Source of the DNA: an uncultured Bacteroides sp.
GTDB taxonomy: Bacteria > Bacteroidota > Bacteroidia > Bacteroidales > Bacteroidaceae
Reading direction: 5' to 3'
Length of the DNA: 64,000 nt
NCBI GenBank assembly: GCA_959606905.1
Contig: CAUHML010000005.1
Location: forward strand, 49,464-113,463
Each line of letters starts with the position of its first letter. The first letter of the stretch is position 1. The notes under the pieces were generated by a model. It searched no databases and was not told where the DNA came from. It saw only the letters and a list, made by a program, of their open reading frames with translations. Of this stretch, positions 1-7,617 are shown in pieces. A program made the translations under genes and the position numbers.

Positions 1-503
1 TACGCTTTTCTTTCCATTTCCAGCGCTTCGTCAAAGTTGCCATATTTCTGATAATAAAGACTACATCTCCTGCAAATCTTAGTCATTTGTTCATATTCTT
101 CTGTTTGCGCAGCTAGTCTTATTGCTTCTTTGAAATGAGTTTCAGCGTCTTTCTCCTGATTCAAATCACTTTCTACACATGCCAGATAATAATAGGCTTT
201 TGACTTCTGAATTTCATTTCCGTATTGCTCATAATAAGACACGGCCTGACGAATCTGATGATCAGAAGAATGAGGTATATTCTTATCTTCATTGAATTGA
301 GTACAAAGCAAATTGTATTCTGCAAGTTGCGCCTCATTCATTTGGTTCATTTGAATAGTTTCAAGAATAATGGATGCCGTATCCGGATCTTGCTCCATTA
401 ATTGAGCAGCTTTATCTAATCCTTGTTTCACATTAGTCCCCTCCGGATGACATGCGGCCAAAGAGAGGACAAATACATACAATAAAATTCGAAGATTACT
501 CAT
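1..503 (-). CDS. TPR-type lipoprotein, N-terminal part (cut by window edge)
   Basis: A reading frame starts with ATG at 503 on the minus strand and stays open to base 1, so only the first ~167 codons are visible. It begins with a hydrophobic segment and a lipobox (LSLAAC, Cys18), so the product should be an outer- or inner-membrane lipoprotein. The rest is alpha-helical, with tetratricopeptide-like spacing of small and aromatic residues (KSKAYYYLACVESDL, then a helix with THFKEAIRLA). Bacteroides has many such TPR lipoproteins, some fused C-terminally to a DNA-binding domain that would lie outside this window. The exact family is not determinable. Lipoprotein and TPR-like are seen; function is unknown. 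Confidence 0.75.
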   Translation of the reverse strand, partial: MSNLRILLYVFVLSLAACHPEGTNVKQGLDKAAQLMEQDPDTASIILETIQMNQMNEAQLAEYNLLCTQFNEDKNIPHSSDHQIRQAVSYYEQYGNEIQKSKAYYYLACVESDLNQEKDAETHFKEAIRLAAQTEEYEQMTKICRRCSLYYQKYGNFDEALEMERKA

Positions 504-671
504 AGTCTCAATTTTTAGTCTCTACATACAAATATGCGACAAATTTATAAGATTATTGCTAGAGTAGCGAATATTTCTTCCTTCTTTTAGTAAACTCTAA
601 ACTTGATATAGTATAAAATTAATCGTCTGATAACTGTTATTCTTTCGTCTAAATTTGCTTTCTATACTTTT

Positions 672-687
672 CTTGATAAATATCAAG
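672..687. promoter_or_regulatory. 16-bp palindrome upstream of HAD gene promoter
   Basis: CTTGATAAATATCAAG has two 7-bp arms separated by AA. It lies about 33 bp upstream of the -7 box at 721-728, a plausible position for a dimeric regulator or UP-like site. It could also be chance in AT-rich DNA. Confidence 0.3.
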
Positions 688-720
688 GAACAGCAAGCAG
701 TTAATTAGGAAGATAAGCTG

Positions 721-728
721 TATCTTTG
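721..728 (+). promoter_or_regulatory. Bacteroides -7 box for HAD-SDR operon
   Basis: TATCTTTG matches the Bacteroides TAnnTTTG -7 element exactly and lies 19 bp before the ATG at 748. No good TTTG -33 element is visible. Confidence 0.6.
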
Positions 729-747
729 TAGCAATAAAAAATATATC

Positions 748-1368
748 ATGATTAAGAACATTGTATTCGATTTTGGTGGAGTTATTGTAGACATTGACCG
801 TGATAAAGCCGTTCAGGCATTTATCAAACTGGGATTGACGGATGCAGACAGTCGGTTGGATAAATATCATCAAACCGGAATATTTCAGGAATTGGAGGAA
901 GGTAAACTTAGCGCTGATGAATTTAGAAAACAACTGGGAGATTTATGCGGACGAGAGCTTACTATGGAAGAAACCAAACAGGCATGGCTGGGCTTCTTCA
1001 ACGAAGTAGATTTGCGCAAACTTGATTATATGTTGGAATTACGGAAGTCTTATCATGTATATATTCTTAGTAATACCAATCCTTTTGTCATGTCATGGGC
1101 TTGTAGCCCCGAATTTTCCTCAAGGAAGAAGCCATTGAATGATTATTGTGACAAGCTGTATCTATCTTATCAGGTAGGACATACAAAACCTGCACCGGAA
1201 ATATTCGACTTTATGATAAAGGATTGTAATATAATTCCTTCCGAAACTTTATTTGTAGATGACGGAACTTCAAATATCCACATGGGCAAAGAGCTGGGAT
1301 TCGAAACTTTCCAACCTCGGAACGGAACTGATTGGAGAGCAGAACTGACTGCTATATTAGAGGAGTAA
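748..1368 (+). CDS. HAD-superfamily phosphatase, YihX-like
   Basis: A 206-residue HAD subfamily IA hydrolase, probably a cytoplasmic sugar-phosphate or nucleotide phosphatase. Motif I is VFDFGGV with the nucleophile Asp8. The usual second Asp is Gly, as in E. coli YihX (FDLGNV). Motif II is LSNTN (~112), motif III is the Lys of GHTKPAPEIF (~150) and motif IV is the DD of FVDDGTSN (~172). The length and the FGGVIVDID signature fit the YihX alpha-D-glucose-1-phosphatase branch, but the substrate cannot be read from sequence. It is the first gene of a two-gene unit: the SDR gene begins 32 bp downstream. Confidence 0.88.
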   Translation: MIKNIVFDFGGVIVDIDRDKAVQAFIKLGLTDADSRLDKYHQTGIFQELEEGKLSADEFRKQLGDLCGRELTMEETKQAWLGFFNEVDLRKLDYMLELRKSYHVYILSNTNPFVMSWACSPEFSSRKKPLNDYCDKLYLSYQVGHTKPAPEIFDFMIKDCNIIPSETLFVDDGTSNIHMGKELGFETFQPRNGTDWRAELTAILEE

Positions 1369-1400
1369 TAATTGGCCGTTATATCACTTTCTGAAAAAAC

Positions 1401-2210
1401 ATGCAACCACAAGTCATACTTATCACCGGAGCATCTTCCGGGTTCGGGAAAATCACAGCGCAAATGTTATCTGAACAGGGGCACATTGTTTACGGAACAA
1501 GTAGAAAGCCTTCCGGAAACATGAACAATGTAAAAATGCTTGTTGCCGATGTCACTAATATTCTTTCTATCCACGAAGCTGTCGGACAGATTATATCAGA
1601 ACAAGGACGGATTGACGTATTGATTAATAATGCCGGAATGGGTATCGGCGGCGCTTTGGAACTCGCAACAGAAGATGAAATATCCGGGCAGATGAATACT
1701 AATTTCTTCGGCGTAGTGAACATGTGCAAAGTGGTGCTGCCTTATATGCGCAAGGCACGAAGAGGAAAAATCATCAATATCAGTTCTATCGGTGGAGTAA
1801 TGGGTATCCCCTATCAGGGATTTTATTCCGCTTCTAAATTTGCGGTCGAAGGATATAGTGAGGCTTTAGCCTTGGAAGTTCATCCGTTTCATATAAAAGT
1901 TTGTATTGTAGAACCGGGAGATTTCAATACCGGATTTACAGATAACCGGAATATTTCGGAAGCAACAAGAGTAAATACCGATTACAAGGAGAGTTTCCTG
2001 AAATCATTGGAAATTATAGAAAAGGAAGAACGTAACGGATGTCACCCGAAGAAGTTGGGGCATGCAATCTGTAAAATAGTAGCATGCAAAAATCCTCCCT
2101 TCCGTACGAAAGTCGGACCATGGATACAAGTCACATTCGCTAAGAGTAAGAAATGGCTGCCTGACGTTGTCATGCAATATGCTCTTCGAATATTCTATGC
2201 CATTCAATAG
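1401..2210 (+). CDS. Short-chain dehydrogenase/reductase (SDR)
   Basis: A 269-residue classical SDR oxidoreductase using NAD(P)H. The nucleotide-binding TGASSGFGK is at residues ~8-16, followed by the structural NNAG motif, a catalytic Ser in INISSIGG and the catalytic YSASK (YxxxK). Residues after ~190 form the variable substrate loop, so the substrate is unknown. It lies 32 bp behind the HAD phosphatase gene and is probably co-transcribed with it from the promoter at 721. The unit ends in the hairpin at 2221-2267. Confidence 0.9.
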   Translation: MQPQVILITGASSGFGKITAQMLSEQGHIVYGTSRKPSGNMNNVKMLVADVTNILSIHEAVGQIISEQGRIDVLINNAGMGIGGALELATEDEISGQMNTNFFGVVNMCKVVLPYMRKARRGKIINISSIGGVMGIPYQGFYSASKFAVEGYSEALALEVHPFHIKVCIVEPGDFNTGFTDNRNISEATRVNTDYKESFLKSLEIIEKEERNGCHPKKLGHAICKIVACKNPPFRTKVGPWIQVTFAKSKKWLPDVVMQYALRIFYAIQ

Positions 2211-2220
2211 GCAGGTATGC

Positions 2221-2267
2221 AAAAATCGCCTTCTATAACTTTAATAGTTATAAAAAGCGATTTTTTA
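2221..2267. terminator. Bidirectional intrinsic terminator
   Basis: AAAAATCGC and GCGATTTTTT enclose an inner TATAACT/AGTTATA stem, with an A-tract on one side and a T-tract on the other. It sits between convergent genes (SDR on plus, DUF6064 on minus), where a two-way terminator is expected. Confidence 0.85.
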
Positions 2268-2299
2268 TTTCTAGAAAAAACTATTCTCTCTGTTTCAGA

Positions 2300-3028
2300 T
2301 TAGTTTTTGGGTACTAATTCCAGAAACATTGTAGTGGTCAGTAATATAGCCAATCCGATACAGACAGTTATTAATAACCAATTAATATATTTTGCTTTCG
2401 GCTTCGTATCGGCATGCAGGTTATTCAGGAAATACTCTCTGAAGAAAAGATACAAGCCGGGAATGGTTGCACTTGCCAACAAAAAGTCTTCCGGAATCTG
2501 GAAGAAATAAGTTTTGGATAATCCTATCAATGACCAGTGGCAAAGAAAAAGCACCAGAAACATATTCACTTTATGAGCAAACAGCAATAGTAGTCCGATT
2601 GTAAATACCACCACGGAACAGGGCATTACCGGAGAGGTCATTTCCGGGAAACTAAGTCCGCGGGCCAACGAAACCAGTGGGTATATAAAAGGCATTGCCA
2701 ACAAGATATACGATAAGATATCATACTTATGTGTACGTTCAAAAGTTGTATATCCCGTAATAGTATCCCAAATCCAGATAATAGCCATTACTCCCCAAAA
2801 CATAGCCATTACTCCATTATAGCTGCGTTCCTCACAATAAATATAATAATAGATAACTGAAATCCATGAATACAACCCTATCATGTAGAACTTCATTCCC
2901 ATTTTCACCCACGGACGTGGCCGGCAGATGAGCAATGCTGTCAGCACGATACCAATAAGAATAATAACTATCTGCAAAAGCCAGGTGGCTGAGTTATAAT
3001 ATGCGATTGTTCTCCAAAAAATCTCCAT
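2300..3028 (-). CDS. DUF6064-like integral membrane protein
   Basis: A 242-residue protein with about seven hydrophobic helices, so an inner-membrane protein. The N-terminus with a YNSATW motif and the conserved WISVIYYYIYCEE segment resemble the DUF6064 family, whose function is unknown. Aromatic residues cluster in the membrane segments. It is followed on the minus strand by the shared terminator at 2221-2267. Its ATG at 3028 is only 13 bp from the end of the ThrE-like pair, so the three genes are probably one operon. Membrane topology is clear; the family name is recognised from pattern only. Confidence 0.7.
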   Translation of the reverse strand: MEIFWRTIAYYNSATWLLQIVIILIGIVLTALLICRPRPWVKMGMKFYMIGLYSWISVIYYYIYCEERSYNGVMAMFWGVMAIIWIWDTITGYTTFERTHKYDILSYILLAMPFIYPLVSLARGLSFPEMTSPVMPCSVVVFTIGLLLLFAHKVNMFLVLFLCHWSLIGLSKTYFFQIPEDFLLASATIPGLYLFFREYFLNNLHADTKPKAKYINWLLITVCIGLAILLTTTMFLELVPKN

Positions 3029-3041
3029 AAAAGTAGTTTAA

Positions 3042-3527
3042 TTAATGTCTTGTTAAAGAAAAAGCCCGGTGTGGAAACAGGAACATCGGGAATGTGGCTC
3101 CTACCGCCAACATGAATATTACAGTACTGGCTATCAAGCTATTGGAGAAAAACATACCCATGAATTTATCCAGTTGCTCCGGGTCATTCATATTCTGTAA
3201 ACACATAATCAGTGAAAATACCATATTATAGGCAAACTTGCCCGGAATCATCGGAAGCAATGCCGGAATATAGAGTACCGTCATTGGGCAATAGACCCTT
3301 TTTCCCAGCCATAAACTACCAAAACCTATTACCAAACCGGCAAATAAAGAAGCGGTAGCAATATCTACCCCTAAATAAGTCATCAGGCAAAAACGACATG
3401 CGTGTCCTAATGCCGCTAAAATCGCAATCATTTTAAATGCACGCAAAGGTGGGTCGGAAATAGCTCCGAAGCCTATACCCGCCACTGCAGCAAAAAATCC
3501 ATCGGAAAGAATATCGAGTGCTACCAT
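3042..3527 (-). CDS. Threonine/serine exporter family, C-terminal half (DUF3815/ThrE_2)
   Basis: A 161-residue protein with about four or five transmembrane helices. In Corynebacterium ThrE the N-terminal (DUF1212) and C-terminal (DUF3815) parts form one protein that exports Thr and Ser. In many bacteria, as here, they are two adjacent genes. Typical small-residue helices are GIGFGAISDPP near the start and LIMCLQNMN later. The ATG at 3527 follows the TGA of the partner gene after one base, indicating translational coupling and a heteromeric product. Confidence 0.82.
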   Translation of the reverse strand: MVALDILSDGFFAAVAGIGFGAISDPPLRAFKMIAILAALGHACRFCLMTYLGVDIATASLFAGLVIGFGSLWLGKRVYCPMTVLYIPALLPMIPGKFAYNMVFSLIMCLQNMNDPEQLDKFMGMFFSNSLIASTVIFMLAVGATFPMFLFPHRAFSLTRH

Positions 3528-3528
3528 A

Positions 3529-4296
3529 TCAAATTAAGCTGTTTTTTACCATTAATAATGTAAAGGAAAGGCCGATCGCAATGCTGACAATCAGCAAGGA
3601 CGCCTCCGTCAAGCGGGCAAATCCGGTCAGGACATATCCTTCTACCACATCAATCACACCATTAATCAAAGGCACTCCCGGAACGAGATACAGTACGCTG
3701 GTTGCCAGTGCTATTTCGGAAGTCGTATCAAATATCAAAGCTGTGGATGCACATAGGGAAGCCACGAACGCCGAAACAATAAATGTTATATAATGATTGA
3801 TTTTCTTTTTCTGCATCTGTTGTTTCAGGTAAAATCCTGTAATTGTGGCTGAGAAAACAATGCCCATAGAAATCAAATCCCCTCCGAACAGTTTACAGAA
3901 AGAAGCATTGGCAAATCCTACCAGCAATAATACAAAAAGAGGATGTATCATCGGAGCGGAAACTATTTTCCTGTATTTTTCCGTCAGTTCTTCCAACGAG
4001 AGGCGATTGTCCACGGCTTCCCAACTCAATGCACTTAATTCCGAGTTATGTTCAAAACTAATAGGATGTGCAGGAATGTCTATAACCTCGTTACAAGCCT
4101 CATTGGTTTGTTTGTCAATAATCGTAAGAATGATGTTTTTATGAAATACTCCTAATTTTACGTCTAGCCCGAAAGCCTCACCGATACGTTTGGAATTACG
4201 GACAACCCGCGAAGTATGTACTCCGGCTCCCATTAGGTGGGCAGAATATTCGGCAATGAATTTTCCTTTTGATAATAAAGATTCGCTTGTCTTCAT
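3529..4296 (-). CDS. Threonine/serine exporter family, N-terminal half (DUF1212/ThrE)
   Basis: A 255-residue inner-membrane protein. The first ~120 residues are soluble and carry the DUF1212 signature (GAGVHTSRVVRNSKRIGEAFG, then a beta-rich stretch). The remainder is five or so hydrophobic helices, including SVLYLVPGVPLINGVIDV, typical of ThrE. It should assemble with the product of the adjacent downstream gene to export small neutral amino acids. Substrate specificity is inferred from the family. It is transcribed first in the operon, from the -7 box at 4321-4328. Confidence 0.85.
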   Translation of the reverse strand: MKTSESLLSKGKFIAEYSAHLMGAGVHTSRVVRNSKRIGEAFGLDVKLGVFHKNIILTIIDKQTNEACNEVIDIPAHPISFEHNSELSALSWEAVDNRLSLEELTEKYRKIVSAPMIHPLFVLLLVGFANASFCKLFGGDLISMGIVFSATITGFYLKQQMQKKKINHYITFIVSAFVASLCASTALIFDTTSEIALATSVLYLVPGVPLINGVIDVVEGYVLTGFARLTEASLLIVSIAIGLSFTLLMVKNSLI

Positions 4297-4320
4297 GCAT
4301 GTGGTATTTTAAATCGGCTG

Positions 4321-4328
4321 CAAAAGTA
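4321..4328 (-). promoter_or_regulatory. -7 box for ThrE-like operon
   Basis: On the minus strand this reads TACTTTTG, matching TAnnTTTG, 25 bp before the ATG at 4296. Confidence 0.55.
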
Positions 4329-4400
4329 CAAAAAAGAGTCATAGCAGAAACCTTATTCTTGAATATTTTCTCATTAAATATCCGAAAACAAAAACACAGC

Positions 4401-4435
4401 CTTTCACAGAGCTAAAAAATAAGCTACTGTGAAAG
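4401..4435 (-). terminator. Intrinsic terminator of the small gene remnant
   Basis: CTTTCACAG/CTGTGAAAG (9 bp) plus inner AGCT/AGCT form a strong hairpin. On the minus strand it is followed by a T-rich tract. It marks the end of a transcript running on the minus strand from about 4692. Confidence 0.7.
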
Positions 4436-4692
4436 ACTGCATCAATCCTTTGATTAGCAATAAAAATAAATCGTCTTCCTTAGATGGAATAACGGGAACC
4501 AACACGCCTGCCTCTTTTAATTCATTAATCTTCTGTTTCACTTCCGGTGAAAGTTCCACCGGATCGGGATTCATCGGACGGATTCAAGAATTGTTCGTGA
4601 AGCGAATGTGTTTGTTGAGTACCGGAAGGACATATAACAGTCCATACCAATAAAGAAAATACAAATATTCGATGTTTCAGTCGGCTTTCCAT
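4404..4692 (-). pseudogene. Small secreted or membrane peptide gene, apparently frameshifted
   Basis: On the minus strand an ATG at 4692 opens a 55-codon frame with a signal-peptide-like start (MESRLKHRIFVFSLLVW), ending at 4525. A second frame, ATG at 4574 to TGA at 4404, encodes 56 residues beginning MNPDPVELSPEVKQKINELK and ending in a hydrophobic stretch inside the terminator hairpin. The two frames differ by one base, and the acidic/helical second part reads naturally after the first. One frameshift would join them into a single ~95-residue exported protein. They could also be two overlapping small genes. No family recognised. Confidence 0.4.
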
Positions 4693-4780
4693 TCCAATCT
4701 ATATTTTTACTAAAATAAAGACGGAAATCCGGCCGTTTTGTACTCACTATCCTCTACTTCTGAGTAAAATAAATAAAAAG

Positions 4781-6307
4781 TTATTTTATATTTTTAACCG
4801 CCTCCTCAATTCTAGATCGCAAATTCGGATTACTCGGACGTGCCGAACTACCAAAATCAATAATCTGTCCTTTTCTGTTTATCAAGATATAATATGGCAT
4901 ATCATGCACATTCCATTGGTTACAAATCTTCTGATAATTTTCTTTTCCAAAAAAATCATTTGCATAAATACATTCAATTCCCCGGTTCCTCAATGAATAC
5001 TTATCCAGGCACTCCTCCCACTCCTCTTTCGGTTCGCTGCCACATATAGAATATATGACCAAATCTTTTGTGGAATACTTACTGCGTAACTGCTTCAACG
5101 GTTCCATCTCCGTTAAACAAGGAGGGCACCACTTAACCCAAAAATCAAAATAGATCACTTTTCCACGATCTTTCTCGAGCATTTCATAAATAGGTTCCAT
5201 AAATGACATAGACGTTTTTTGACTTGCATTTTCATGAAATACTCCATACAATAAATTATCGGAAACCGATTGAGGATTTTCCAAATATGACTTAGTCCGA
5301 TTATATATTTGGGTAATCTGTGCACGTAAATGCGGCATCTTCACTATTGAATCAAACTGTGCGTGTCGTTTTGCTAAAGCAAGTGTATCATTAGCCGTCA
5401 AACAATTAGCCATCATCTTTGTATACAAATACTGATTCAATGTATTCTCCCCAATTAGAGACATCATATCCTCTATCTTCGGATATTTCCTATTTTTCAA
5501 AGCCATTCCAAATAAAATATAGTTTTCTACACTTTCAGCAATATCAAATAAACGTGCTGATAGTATGCCTTTATGGTAAAGCCCGTTAATTTCAGGCAAC
5601 AACGCATGATAGCGCTCCAACTCCTTACCAGTTTCATCTTGGATGTGAGAAGCATAAAGTAGCAAAGCATAATAATAATCCTGTTTCAATAGTTCTTCTG
5701 TGAGAAATTCAACTTCTTCTGACGGCTTATATTTTTGTATATACTCTTGCCTACGTTCCAAACGAAGATTATACTCCCTTTTAAGTTCTGTTTCAAAATC
5801 ATTATTATTCAAATTAGATCCTATACTATAATTCTGTATATAGTAATAAGCATTCTCAGTAAAAGCCAATATTTCTTGGTTTAATTTTTCAGCATCACCC
5901 GTTACTTTGGGATGAAACATATCCTTAAAATCAATCTCTACGTATACACTATCCCCCGGATGCACATACAAATGTTCGGCATAATTACGAATAGAAATCT
6001 CCCTTATTTTTGCAAAAATAGGAAAACGGAAAGAGAATGATCCATCCTTTTGGATAGGTGCACAGTACTGATTCTCCATTTTTCTAAAAAAAGGAATAAT
6101 AAGAGTCAAATCTTTTTCATTAGGATAAAAATCCCGGTTCAGCACCTTGCCTGTAACAATCACTTCTTCAGCGTATTCTTCAGGTAAAGAATAGCTTTCC
6201 TCCGCTTGTTCAGAAAGTTCAGGCTGAAAATTACTTTGTGTTTTTGAACGGCAACCAAATAACAGCAAAGAAGCTATTATCAGAAAAGAAAAAAGATGTT
6301 TCATCAT
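4781..6307 (-). CDS. TlpA-like thioredoxin-fold lipoprotein
   Basis: A 508-residue periplasmic lipoprotein. The signal peptide ends in LLLFGC (lipobox Cys19). Residues ~45-150 are a beta-rich N-terminal region of the kind found before Bacteroidetes TlpA domains, followed by a long alpha-helical middle. The last ~140 residues are a TlpA/AhpC-type thioredoxin domain with active site WCPPC (WVKWCPPCLTEMEPL) and the cis-Pro region MPYYILINRKG. A thiol-disulfide reductase role is expected; partner proteins are unknown. It is transcribed alone, divergently from the GNAT gene, across the palindrome at 6347-6390. Confidence 0.85.
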   Translation of the reverse strand: MMKHLFSFLIIASLLLFGCRSKTQSNFQPELSEQAEESYSLPEEYAEEVIVTGKVLNRDFYPNEKDLTLIIPFFRKMENQYCAPIQKDGSFSFRFPIFAKIREISIRNYAEHLYVHPGDSVYVEIDFKDMFHPKVTGDAEKLNQEILAFTENAYYYIQNYSIGSNLNNNDFETELKREYNLRLERRQEYIQKYKPSEEVEFLTEELLKQDYYYALLLYASHIQDETGKELERYHALLPEINGLYHKGILSARLFDIAESVENYILFGMALKNRKYPKIEDMMSLIGENTLNQYLYTKMMANCLTANDTLALAKRHAQFDSIVKMPHLRAQITQIYNRTKSYLENPQSVSDNLLYGVFHENASQKTSMSFMEPIYEMLEKDRGKVIYFDFWVKWCPPCLTEMEPLKQLRSKYSTKDLVIYSICGSEPKEEWEECLDKYSLRNRGIECIYANDFFGKENYQKICNQWNVHDMPYYILINRKGQIIDFGSSARPSNPNLRSRIEEAVKNIK

Positions 6308-6346
6308 GTGTGAGTAGTATTATAACGTTTCGGTAATCAGAATATA

Positions 6347-6390
6347 TAAAGCAGAACAAAGATAATGATTATTATCTTTGTTCTGCTTTA
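6347..6390. promoter_or_regulatory. Perfect 20-bp inverted repeat with outward-facing -7 boxes
   Basis: TAAAGCAGAACAAAGATAAT is followed by the 4-base loop GATT and its exact reverse complement. Each arm contains TATCTTTG pointing outwards (6373-6380 on plus, 6357-6364 on minus). These match the Bacteroides -7 consensus and face the two divergent genes. It can be read as a symmetrical divergent promoter, as a strong RNA hairpin, or as both. Confidence 0.6.
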
Positions 6391-6451
6391 TTTGTATGAC
6401 TTTTAAGATTAAATATCATGTCAGGTGTCAGCACCTTTTTTATTTATTTCA

Positions 6452-6459
6452 TATATTTG
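6452..6459 (+). promoter_or_regulatory. -7 box of GNAT gene, decides its start
   Basis: TATATTTG lies 21 bp before the ATG at 6481. It falls inside the longer frame opened at 6418, which argues that the longer start is not used. Confidence 0.55.
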
Positions 6460-6480
6460 CGAATTACTATTTTTAATTTT

Positions 6481-7014
6481 ATGCAAACTTATATCGAAAC
6501 ATCCCGATTGATCCTTCGCGATTGGAAAGAGGAAGACATTCCTCTTTTTGCCCTCATGAACGCTGACCCTCACGTCATGGAGTACTTTCTCCAACCATTA
6601 ACTCCGGAAGAATCACTCAATTTTTATCATCGTATCCAAAAGGAATTTCAAACCTGCGGCTTCGGTTTGTATGCCGTAGAACGCAAAGAAGACCATGCTT
6701 TTATGGGCTATACCGGGCTGCATCAGATAACATTCGATGTAGATTTTGCACCGGGTATAGAAATCGGCTGGCGGCTGGCACATGAGTATTGGGGACATGG
6801 CTATGCCCCTGAAGCAGCAACAGCTTGTCTGGAATATACTCGTAAACAACCGGACATTACAGAACTGTATTCATTTACTTCCCTGCCGAATCTCCGTTCG
6901 GAACGTGTAATGCAGAAGATAGGTATGACACGAATGAAAGAGTTCGACCATCCGCTTGTTCCTGCTGACCATCCATTATGCAAACACGTGTTATATCATA
7001 TCAAAACAGGATGA
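6481..7014 (+). CDS. GNAT family N-acetyltransferase (RimJ/RimL type)
   Basis: A 177-residue acetyltransferase, with the start set at 6481 (MQTYIETSRLILRDWKEED), the usual N-terminus of this family. An in-frame ATG at 6418 would add 21 hydrophobic residues and overlap the -7 box, so I reject it. The LRDW strand, the acetyl-CoA loop region (GWRLAHEYWGHGYAPEAA) and the C-terminal NLRSERVMQKIGM helix match the RimJ/RimL-like branch that acetylates ribosomal proteins or small amines. The substrate is unknown. It appears monocistronic. Confidence 0.88.
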   Translation: MQTYIETSRLILRDWKEEDIPLFALMNADPHVMEYFLQPLTPEESLNFYHRIQKEFQTCGFGLYAVERKEDHAFMGYTGLHQITFDVDFAPGIEIGWRLAHEYWGHGYAPEAATACLEYTRKQPDITELYSFTSLPNLRSERVMQKIGMTRMKEFDHPLVPADHPLCKHVLYHIKTG

Positions 7015-7148
7015 AAGCATTATCCGGAAGATTTGTATTCCTTTTAAAACGATTAACACACCAACCGTGACGGGTGAAGGTGGATGAAGAAGACAATCCG
7101 GCAATTATATTGGTAAAACAAAAGAAATAAAGGTAAACATAGAAACTA

Positions 7149-7179
7149 TTGACTTTGCTCTTTTTATTTTGTATATTTG
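7149..7179 (+). promoter_or_regulatory. Orphan promoter upstream of candidate small RNA
   Basis: A TTG at 7149-7151 and TATATTTG at 7172-7179 are separated by 20 bp, which fits the Bacteroides -33/-7 arrangement. No protein gene follows before the terminator at 7273. Confidence 0.5.
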
Positions 7180-7185
7180 TCCGAA

Positions 7186-7313
7186 AGAACCAACTGGAAC
7201 AAGAATGAGATATACAAAAATAAAGACATAAAGATAGACTTTGAAGGCATAGATATATGTCCGTAAGAATAGAAACGGGGCAAAATCTGTAGAGATTTTA
7301 CCCCGTTTTGTTT
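7186..7313 (+). ncRNA. Candidate small RNA (~125 nt)
   Basis: A transcript from the promoter at 7149-7179 would start near 7186 and end at the strong terminator 7273-7313. The only ATG frame inside is eight codons long, so no convincing protein is encoded. The interior is A-rich and largely unstructured apart from the terminator, as in many Bacteroides intergenic sRNAs. The alternative is that the hairpin only terminates the GNAT gene ending at 7014 and the -7 match is chance. Confidence 0.4.
7273..7313 (+). terminator. Strong intrinsic terminator
   Basis: AAACGGGG and AAAATCT pair with AGATTTT and CCCCGTTT around the tetraloop GTAG, followed by TTTTGTTT. It has 15 paired bases with one mismatch. 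Confidence 0.85.
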
Positions 7314-7353
7314 AATATATTCAGTTTCATTTACTAAATAACCCTGAATATCA

Positions 7354-7386
7354 TTTATTATAAACGTGAGACCCGTTTATAATAAA
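7354..7386. repeat. 13-bp perfect inverted repeat
   Basis: TTTATTATAAACG, a 7-base loop, then CGTTTATAATAAA. No T-tract follows, so it is a poor terminator. It could be a protein-binding site or a transcript-end structure for the creatininase gene on the other strand. The rest of 7314-7617 is AT-rich and shows nothing else. Confidence 0.4.
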
Positions 7387-7617
7387 CTGTTCCATTATTT
7401 ATTAAAAACACAAAATGAGTTTATTAGCATCTTGTATAAGAAAAAGAAAACTGTTTAAGAGTAGAAAAGACAGCAATGGGACATACACAAATATATCTAT
7501 ACATTGAAGACAATAAACGACCTTTACAACTAATTTTCTTTTTCACTTATTACTCATTTAGTGCCTCTCAACAATAGAGATAATATCACTATTGTTCACC
7601 TATTCGTATTTTATTCT

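Noticed and set aside
6418..6480. Longer start for the GNAT gene at 6418
   Set aside because: The added residues are hydrophobic and not part of the family, and the -7 box TATATTTG at 6452 lies inside this segment.
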